Below are positions 4,989 through 10,004 of a stretch of 10,004 nucleotides of DNA, in pieces; positions within the stretch are counted from its first letter, which is position 1; each line of letters starts with the position of its first letter. The notes beneath the pieces are model-generated. The model made no database searches, was not told where the DNA came from, and saw only the letters and a program-made list of their open reading frames with translations. The translations under genes were made by a program, and so were the position numbers. The DNA lies in assembly GCA_024277695.1 (NCBI GenBank), contig JAJRUR010000053.1:1-10004 (forward strand). The letters are read 5' to 3'. Source of the stretch: Bacteroidota bacterium (lineage in GTDB: Bacteria; Bacteroidota; Bacteroidia; Chitinophagales; Saprospiraceae).

Positions 4989-6224
4989 GTGGCATTAGAC
5001 ATACTATATCAGATTAAAAAAGCTCTATTGGTGGACAGCACCGTATCTGTCCCCGGATTAGGTGTGTTTTACCTAAAACAGCACTCTAGCAGGCTCGTGG
5101 CCAAAGAGAATAAGATCTACCCCCCTTCCAAAGAAATCCGTTTTAAATGGAAACCAAAGACGCGCGGAGATCGTTTGATAGGACTTTTGATCGACGAGTA
5201 TGGTCTAGACCATATTGCGGCAAGAGAAGCTATACTGGCATACTCGGACGAAGTAAAGCAAAGGTATTCTGATACAGGAGAAGCAGATCTCCCTGGTATA
5301 GGAAGATTATTCCATGACCAAAATGACAATCTCCTTTTTGACGGTACGGGTGCTGATCCTGTATTTATGAAATCTTCCCTTCCTGTACTTGAGATCCAGC
5401 CATTGAAAACCCTTCCTGAAAAACAGACACAAGAACCAATCCATCAAGAGAATTTCCCCCTAACTCCTGAAGAAGATTCGATAATCACAGAGGACGAATT
5501 GCAGGAGTTTGTAGAGGCAGACTGGGAAACCGACGAAACAACAGTGTCACAAGAAGAAGTAGATACTGCACCGGAAATGCCGCCTCCGGTAATAGAGGAG
5601 GAAGTGCCGACAGCTATGGCTATAGACAACACAAGAATGCAGATCTCCGAGCAAGCTACGGAGCCACGTACTGCTAATAGATCAGCTCGGTCGGCATACT
5701 TACCCTTATTCTTAGTATTCGGGCTTGCTCTGGCAGGACTTATCGCTTGGATGTTGTATCCTTCTCAGGATACGTCAACGGAGTATGAACTCACTAAGAT
5801 CGATAAAAATCGCATAAACCAAAGTCCGGAAAAATCTATCGCGGATGCCTCAGATGTAGTCAAAGGTGATGATATAACTCCGGCCGATAGTACGGTTCTG
5901 ACGCAACCGAACCAAACGACGGAACTAGACGAAAACGATCTAGCTGAGCTCCCTACAGTGAACGACAAGACGGAGGATTCTGACATCAACACGTCTAATA
6001 ACCAAACCGGATCCGAATGTATCATTATCGTTGGTTCTTTTGGTCGTAAGGCCAATGTGAAGAGTATGGAATCCAAAATCCGGCGGCTGGGTTTTGAGTC
6101 TTACATTGATAGTCAGACATTAAACTTGACGCGTGTGGGTGTAAGAGTAAATTGTAGTCAGGTGACCGGTGTGTTGAGCGAGGTCAAATACAAGTTGGAA
6201 AAGAACGCTTGGATACTAGAATAG
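4989..6224 (+). CDS. HU-like (CCDC81-type) / transmembrane / SPOR-domain protein
   Basis: A 411-residue protein of a type common in Bacteroidota. Residues 1-60 and about 61-125 fit the paired bacterial CCDC81-type HU-like domains: LYQIKKALLVDSTVSVPGLG with FYLKQHSSRLVAKENKIYPP, then RGDRLIGLLIDEYGLDH to ADLPGIGRLF. An acidic, low-complexity linker (about 145-230) leads to one membrane helix at about 237-257. A second acidic, Asn/Thr-rich stretch follows, and a SPOR domain at about 343-411 (CIIIVGSFGRKANVKSMESK to KLEKNAWILE). SPOR domains bind denuded septal peptidoglycan, so the C-terminus should be periplasmic and the HU-like part cytoplasmic. The start is GTG: it places the conserved MALDILYQIKKALL segment at the N-terminus. 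The stop TAG directly abuts the next ATG, so the two genes are coupled. Whether the HU-like part binds DNA is not known from sequence. Confidence 0.88.
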   Translation: MALDILYQIKKALLVDSTVSVPGLGVFYLKQHSSRLVAKENKIYPPSKEIRFKWKPKTRGDRLIGLLIDEYGLDHIAAREAILAYSDEVKQRYSDTGEADLPGIGRLFHDQNDNLLFDGTGADPVFMKSSLPVLEIQPLKTLPEKQTQEPIHQENFPLTPEEDSIITEDELQEFVEADWETDETTVSQEEVDTAPEMPPPVIEEEVPTAMAIDNTRMQISEQATEPRTANRSARSAYLPLFLVFGLALAGLIAWMLYPSQDTSTEYELTKIDKNRINQSPEKSIADASDVVKGDDITPADSTVLTQPNQTTELDENDLAELPTVNDKTEDSDINTSNNQTGSECIIIVGSFGRKANVKSMESKIRRLGFESYIDSQTLNLTRVGVRVNCSQVTGVLSEVKYKLEKNAWILE

Positions 6225-7769
6225 ATGGCTACGCAGCACAAAGACCATTATGACATACGAGTACGTCCCGATCAATTGGAAGATGTTTGGGTCATAGCCC
6301 AAAAACTATCTCACTTGGTTGGCGAACGGATTGATTTAGAGGATTACGAATTGGTTAGACGATCGATCGATGCGCGCAAAAAGACGATATATTACCAATT
6401 GCGCTTTCGCTTAAAGCGAACAAAACCCAAAAGCCAACTCCCTACTCAAAAGATAGCTGCCAATGCTCCTGAAGTTGTCATTGTGGGCAGTGGACCTGCA
6501 GGTCTTTTTGCGGCACTACAACTGCTAAAACAAGGCATACGGCCGATCATATTGGAGCGTGGCAAGGATGTCCAAAGTAGGCGTAGGGATTTGAGAGCGA
6601 TACAGCAGGAGGGGGTTGTAGATCCTGACTCTAACTACTGTTTTGGAGAGGGTGGTGCCGGTACATACTCTGATGGCAAACTCTATACGCGCTCAAAAAA
6701 ACGTGGCTCGGTAGCGCAGGTGCTTAATATATTGGTAGAGCAAGGTGCTCCTCGAGATATATTGATCGATGCACATCCGCATATAGGCTCTAATAAGTTG
6801 CCTAAGGTCGTAGCCAATATTCGAGCAACAATTATCGGACTTGGTGGCGAAATCAGGTTTGGACATAGGGTAGTGGATTTGGAGATTCGGGACGGGGCAA
6901 TTCAGGGGGTCGTGCTAAATGACGGAACTTATATCTCGGCAGATCGGGTGATATTGGCCACGGGGCATTCTGCAAGGGATATTTATTATATGCTGGAGCG
7001 AAAGTTGATCAGACTCGAATCCAAAGCCTTTGCTATAGGAGTGCGTGTAGAGCATCCTCAAGCTCTGATTGATGAGATTCAGTACAAGCAAAAGCCCAGA
7101 CACTCCAAATTGCCCCCGGCTAGCTATCAATTGACCTGTCAAGTAGCTCAGCGTGGTGTCTTTTCTTTTTGTATGTGTCCCGGAGGTTTGGTAGTGCCGG
7201 CAGCTACAGCTCCCGGAGAGATTGTAGTCAATGGCATGTCTTTATCGCGTCGGGATTCGGCTTTTGCCAATTCCGGTATCGTGGCAGAAATAGCCGTAGA
7301 TGATTTGGAGCAGAAGGATCTAATGGCAGGTATTCGGTTTCAGCAGAGTTTGGAGCAGCGATGTTTCGCATGGGGAGATGGTAGCCAACAAGCACCGGCA
7401 CAGCGACTGACAGACTTTGTCAGAGGTGTCCTTTCGAAGCATTTGCCGGAGAGTTCTTATATACCGGGGTTGTTTTCGGCACCGGTTGATCAGCTTTTTT
7501 CAGATAATATATACCATCGTCTATGTGCCGGATTGATGGAGTTTGGTCGGAGGCTCCCGGGATATCTTACAAGTGAAGCTGTAGTCATTGGGACGGAGAG
7601 TCGTACGAGTTCGCCTATACGGATACCGCGCAATAGGGAGACCTTGATGCATGAAGATGTTCATGGGCTCTATCCTTGTGGTGAAGGTGCGGGATATGCC
7701 GGTGGCATAGTTTCTGCGGCTATGGACGGTATGAAGGTGGCTCAGGTAATTGCATCTGAGCTTGAATGA
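6225..7769 (+). CDS. FAD-dependent dehydrogenase, COG2509 type
   Basis: A 514-residue flavoprotein of normal length for its family. Residues 1-80 form a small N-terminal domain typical of this group (IRVRPDQLEDVWVIAQKLSH). The Rossmann FAD site follows: VVIVGSGPAGLFAALQLLKQ at 84-103, with Glu111 in LERGK at the end of the second strand. Family signatures are NYCFGEGGAGTYSDGKLYTR (137-156), ILATGHSARD (243-252), SFCMCPGGLVVPA (314-326), TESRTSSPIRIPR (457-469) and the C-terminal FAD contact GLYPCGEGAGYAGGIVSAAM (481-500). The protein is cytosolic. Its substrate is not established for the family, so no reaction is assigned. The ATG immediately follows the stop of the SPOR gene with no gap, and a 40-nt gap separates it from the DoxX-like gene. 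The pairing with the SPOR gene has no evident functional link. Confidence 0.94.
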   Translation: MATQHKDHYDIRVRPDQLEDVWVIAQKLSHLVGERIDLEDYELVRRSIDARKKTIYYQLRFRLKRTKPKSQLPTQKIAANAPEVVIVGSGPAGLFAALQLLKQGIRPIILERGKDVQSRRRDLRAIQQEGVVDPDSNYCFGEGGAGTYSDGKLYTRSKKRGSVAQVLNILVEQGAPRDILIDAHPHIGSNKLPKVVANIRATIIGLGGEIRFGHRVVDLEIRDGAIQGVVLNDGTYISADRVILATGHSARDIYYMLERKLIRLESKAFAIGVRVEHPQALIDEIQYKQKPRHSKLPPASYQLTCQVAQRGVFSFCMCPGGLVVPAATAPGEIVVNGMSLSRRDSAFANSGIVAEIAVDDLEQKDLMAGIRFQQSLEQRCFAWGDGSQQAPAQRLTDFVRGVLSKHLPESSYIPGLFSAPVDQLFSDNIYHRLCAGLMEFGRRLPGYLTSEAVVIGTESRTSSPIRIPRNRETLMHEDVHGLYPCGEGAGYAGGIVSAAMDGMKVAQVIASELE

Positions 7770-7809
7770 TAAAATTAGTTTAGATTAGAGGTGTAAAATT
7801 CGTATCGTA

Positions 7810-8241
7810 ATGAAGGATATTCTTGACTTGATTGGGCGCATACTCATCGCTGGTATATTTGTATTCGAAGGGATAGATTCTTGGTTGTACTTTGATAATA
7901 CTATGCAGCAGATGATCGACTATGGAATCACTTGGAATACGGAACTTTTGCTCAACGGCGCTATTTTTGTATTGATTACTGGCAGTATATTTTTATTGAT
8001 TGGTTATCGTACGGGACTAGCTACCATCTTACTGGCGATGTATTGGATACCGGTGACCTTTATAGTCTATCATTTTTGGAATGAAACGGGCTATACACAC
8101 AGACTACACAAGATCTTATTTATGCGAAATATGGCGATCTTGGGAGGTTTATTGATGGTGTATGTAAATGGATCTAAAGGGCTGAGTGTTAAAAGATTAT
8201 TTAGAGCTGCACGATGGCCAAAATGGAGGGGTAAACTCTAG
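7810..8241 (+). CDS. DoxX-family small membrane protein
   Basis: A 143-residue membrane protein with four hydrophobic segments at about residues 5-24, 46-64, 68-88 and 106-118. It carries family hallmarks: LIGRILIAGIFVFEGID at the N-terminus, the YGI segment after the first helix, and MRNMAILGGLLMV in the last helix. A short basic C-terminal tail (KRLFRAARWPKWRGKL) should face the cytoplasm. DoxX relatives are linked to quinone-related redox and sulfur stress functions in a few organisms, but most, including this one, have no assigned reaction. ATG 7810 gives the standard family start. The gene sits between the flavoprotein gene (40-nt gap) and the amidase gene (17-nt gap), consistent with one transcript. 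Confidence 0.85.
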   Translation: MKDILDLIGRILIAGIFVFEGIDSWLYFDNTMQQMIDYGITWNTELLLNGAIFVLITGSIFLLIGYRTGLATILLAMYWIPVTFIVYHFWNETGYTHRLHKILFMRNMAILGGLLMVYVNGSKGLSVKRLFRAARWPKWRGKL

Positions 8242-8258
8242 ATTATATTTTATAGATT

Positions 8259-9032
8259 TTGAAAAATAAACTAAAAATAGCACTGTTTCAGTTCGATATA
8301 AGGTGGTCGGATATTGATCATAATCTACAGCGGATAGAGCAAATGATTTTTGGGCTGGATCCGGTGGATCTGATCATACTACCGGAGATGTTTACTACGG
8401 GATTTGATATGCAACCGGAAGTACATGCCCAGACGATGGATGGTGATGCTGTCCATAGTATGAAATACTGGGCAGCGCAAAGTGGAGCTTCGATAATAGC
8501 TTCTATGATCATTCGTGATTCGGGGCACTATTACAATCGATGTTTGCATATCAGTACATCAACTACGCCGGAGTACTATGATAAGCGGCACTTGTTCAGT
8601 TTGGCAGGAGAGCATCAATCCTATAAAGCCGGTAATCGTCGTATGATCTTCGATATAGACGGATGGAAGATTTTTCCTCAGATATGTTATGATTTGAGAT
8701 TTCCGGTATGGAGTCGCAATACATTCGATTATGATCTGGCGGTTTATGTGGCAAATTGGCCGGAGTCTCGAATAAGGGCTTGGAGTACTTTGTTGCGTGC
8801 CCGAGCTATTGAAAATCAGTGCTATGTCATAGGAGTGAATCGTGTTGGAAATGATCCTAACGGTAATTACTATTCGGGTATGAGCGCTGCCATATCCTAC
8901 GACGGAGGATGTATAAGAGAGGCTTCATCTGCCGAAGAAATTGTCATCGTCGAATTGGACCGTTTGGAAATGTTGAGCTATCGTAGTCGTTTGGACTTTT
9001 TGGCGGATAGAGACAAGTTTGTACTAGAATAG
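8259..9032 (+). CDS. Nitrilase-superfamily carbon-nitrogen hydrolase, omega-amidase (YafV) type
   Basis: A 257-residue cytosolic amidase with the full nitrilase triad: Glu43 in LIILPEMFTTGF, Lys109 in EYYDKRHLFS and Cys143 in PQICYDLRFPVWSR. The motifs PEMFTTGF and KRHLFSLAGEH match the omega-amidase branch (YafV in E. coli, human NIT2). Those enzymes hydrolyse alpha-ketoglutaramate and related omega-amides to the keto acid and ammonia. The substrate is inferred from the family. The start is non-ATG: a TAG stop lies in frame at 8253-8255, only ATT and then TTG (8259) follow, and the next in-frame ATG (residue 29) would remove the conserved IALFQFDIRW strand. TTG is therefore the best start. 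It is the last gene of the rightward run. Confidence 0.93.
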   Translation: MKNKLKIALFQFDIRWSDIDHNLQRIEQMIFGLDPVDLIILPEMFTTGFDMQPEVHAQTMDGDAVHSMKYWAAQSGASIIASMIIRDSGHYYNRCLHISTSTTPEYYDKRHLFSLAGEHQSYKAGNRRMIFDIDGWKIFPQICYDLRFPVWSRNTFDYDLAVYVANWPESRIRAWSTLLRARAIENQCYVIGVNRVGNDPNGNYYSGMSAAISYDGGCIREASSAEEIVIVELDRLEMLSYRSRLDFLADRDKFVLE

Positions 9033-9047
9033 CTTAATATCTAAGCT
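9031..9047 (+). terminator. Possible weak terminator after the amidase gene
   Basis: AGCTTA (9031-9036) and TAAGCT (9042-9047) form a perfect 6-bp stem around ATATC, starting inside the TAG stop codon. It is followed by GCTTTTC and then further T-rich sequence up to 9070. The stem is AT-rich and the T run is short. It lies in the 41-bp gap between convergent genes, where a terminator is expected. Confidence 0.45.
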
Positions 9048-9073
9048 GCTTTTCTAAATTTTCTATGTTTTTG

Positions 9074-9877
9074 TTACAATTCCCAACCGCAAAATTTACA
9101 GAAGTTAGCGTCTATATCATGACCTTCTCTGCTGCAACTTGTACAAACTTGGGTATTTTCTTCTTTAAACTCTTTCATAACTCCTGCCGTTACGATTCCT
9201 GTAGGTACGGCGATGACAGAGTATCCTAGTATCATGATGAAGGCCGCTATTACTCGACCCAAAGCTGTAACGGGTGTGATATCTCCATATCCTACGGTAG
9301 TTAGAGTCACTATTGCCCAATAAACACTTCGGGGAATATTGGCAAATCCCTCATTGACGTTGCCTTCTATTAAGTACATTACAGATCCTAAAATAGTCAC
9401 CATCAAAATGACAAATAAAAAGAATACGAAAATCTTTTGCCAACTGTTCTGCATAGCAAGCAGGATCACTCTTCCTTGCTTGAGAAAGCCCATCAGCTTA
9501 AAGATCCTAAAGACACGCAATATGCGCAATGCGCGTATCACCACTAAGGCATGTGTACCGGCTACAAACAGACTCAGATATGTGGGTATGATGGCAAGCA
9601 GATCTATGACTCCGAAAAAGCTTGTAGCATACTTCATCGGGCGGTTGGTACTGTACAGCCTCAAGATGTATTCGATCGTAAAGAAAATGGTGAGTATCCA
9701 TTCGAGGGTGAATAAGAGTTTTAGATGCTTATCGTGATAGTTTTCCATACTATCCAAGGATACGATCACTATACTTGCTAGTATAGCTATCAATAGGACA
9801 ACATCAAATAACTTGCCCAGTGGAGTATCTGCCTCAAAGATTATCTCATGAATACGGTGCTTGATGTTACCCGACAT
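9074..9877 (-). CDS. Voltage-gated potassium channel-like ion transporter with C-terminal zinc ribbon
   Basis: A 267-residue six-transmembrane channel subunit. S1 is at about 24-42, S2 at 53-73 (Glu59, Glu69) and S3 at 86-105 (Asp92). S4 at 110-130 carries Arg115, Arg118, Arg121, Arg124 and Lys127 at every third position, as in voltage sensors. The pore follows S5 (about 148-170), with the potassium filter TLTTVGYGD at 191-199. S6 is at about 206-232. Potassium selectivity is well supported by the filter, and the subunit is expected to assemble as a tetramer. After S6, a short linker leads to a zinc-ribbon-like tail with Cys245-x2-Cys248 and Cys260-x2-Cys263, so the C-terminus should be cytoplasmic and may bind zinc. 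The gene is alone on its strand, convergent with the amidase gene. ATG 9877 gives a typical amphipathic N-terminus before S1. Confidence 0.93.
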   Translation of the reverse strand: MSGNIKHRIHEIIFEADTPLGKLFDVVLLIAILASIVIVSLDSMENYHDKHLKLLFTLEWILTIFFTIEYILRLYSTNRPMKYATSFFGVIDLLAIIPTYLSLFVAGTHALVVIRALRILRVFRIFKLMGFLKQGRVILLAMQNSWQKIFVFFLFVILMVTILGSVMYLIEGNVNEGFANIPRSVYWAIVTLTTVGYGDITPVTALGRVIAAFIMILGYSVIAVPTGIVTAGVMKEFKEENTQVCTSCSREGHDIDANFCKFCGWEL

Positions 9878-9970
9878 AATTGCTTTTTGCCTTTGAAGGC
9901 TGAAAACTACTCAAAATAGTTCATAGATTGGAAAATAAAGGAGGGCAAATCCAGAATGTTCACGGAAAAT

Positions 9971-10003
9971 CTATAAATCGGTTTCGGGGATAGCCTTCTC
10001 CTT
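9971..10003 (-). CDS. Possible 3' end of a leftward gene cut by the right edge
   Basis: On the minus strand a frame open from the window edge reads KEKAIPETDL and ends at TAG (9973-9971). It would be the last ten residues of a gene lying upstream of the channel gene, with about 90 bp between them. Another minus-strand frame is open further, so this is only a possibility. No family can be assigned from ten residues. Confidence 0.2.
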   Translation of the reverse strand, partial: KEKAIPETDL

Positions 10004-10004
10004 A

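Noticed and set aside
5117..6076. Minus-strand open frames inside the HU/SPOR gene
   Set aside because: Serine/valine-rich shadow frames opposite a well-supported gene.
9889..9933. Promoter and hairpin (GCCTT/AAGGC) before the channel gene
   Set aside because: CTATTTTG on the minus strand departs from TAnnTTTG, a TTTG lies at the wrong distance, and the hairpin loop would be only 2 nt.

Overview
The window looks like chromosomal DNA of a member of the Bacteroidota. Several things point there: no Shine-Dalgarno-like sequence stands out before the starts, leaders are AT-rich, two octamers match the Bacteroidota -7 box TAnnTTTG, and there is a protein with an N-terminal CCDC81-type HU-like region and a C-terminal SPOR domain. 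A PorT-like outer-membrane barrel is also present, and high-copy short palindromic repeats sit between genes. Genus and order cannot be fixed from the sequence. No rRNA, tRNA, CRISPR array, transposase or phage gene was recognised.

Layout. Positions 1-744 hold no convincing complete gene. The left edge may carry the last codons of a rightward gene. From 261 to about 462 there is a tandem array of a 25-bp GC-rich unit (six near-perfect copies, then two decayed ones). Two nearly identical REP-like palindromes follow, spaced exactly 50 bp apart (471-497 and 521-547). A diverged single copy of the 25-bp unit lies at 722-748 and supplies the stop codon of the next gene. Positions 745-1491 (minus) encode an EI24/CysZ-like membrane protein. 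The 489-bp gap 1492-1980 holds short direct and inverted repeats, and 1981-2658 (plus) encodes a secreted outer-membrane beta-barrel protein. A 30-bp perfect palindrome with T tracts lies between that gene and a convergent two-component operon. The operon is a sensor histidine kinase (4456 or 4567 down to 3464) followed after 4 nt by an OmpR-type response regulator (3459-2773).

After a 421-bp intergenic stretch, four rightward genes run closely spaced: an HU-like/TM/SPOR protein (4989-6224, GTG start), an abutting COG2509-type FAD-dependent dehydrogenase (6225-7769), a small DoxX-family membrane protein (7810-8241), and a nitrilase-superfamily omega-amidase-like enzyme with a non-ATG start (8259-9032). 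They probably share a transcript, but their functions do not form an obvious single pathway. A convergent gene (9877-9074, minus) encodes a voltage-gated potassium-channel-like protein ending in a four-cysteine zinc-ribbon-like motif. The right edge may carry the last ten codons of another leftward gene.

The genes are mostly familiar families. The least explained material is the repeat region at 261-748: a 25-bp tandem array, REP-like hairpins oriented like terminators for the leftward gene, and an isolated unit overlapping a stop codon. No previously undescribed multi-gene system could be supported.
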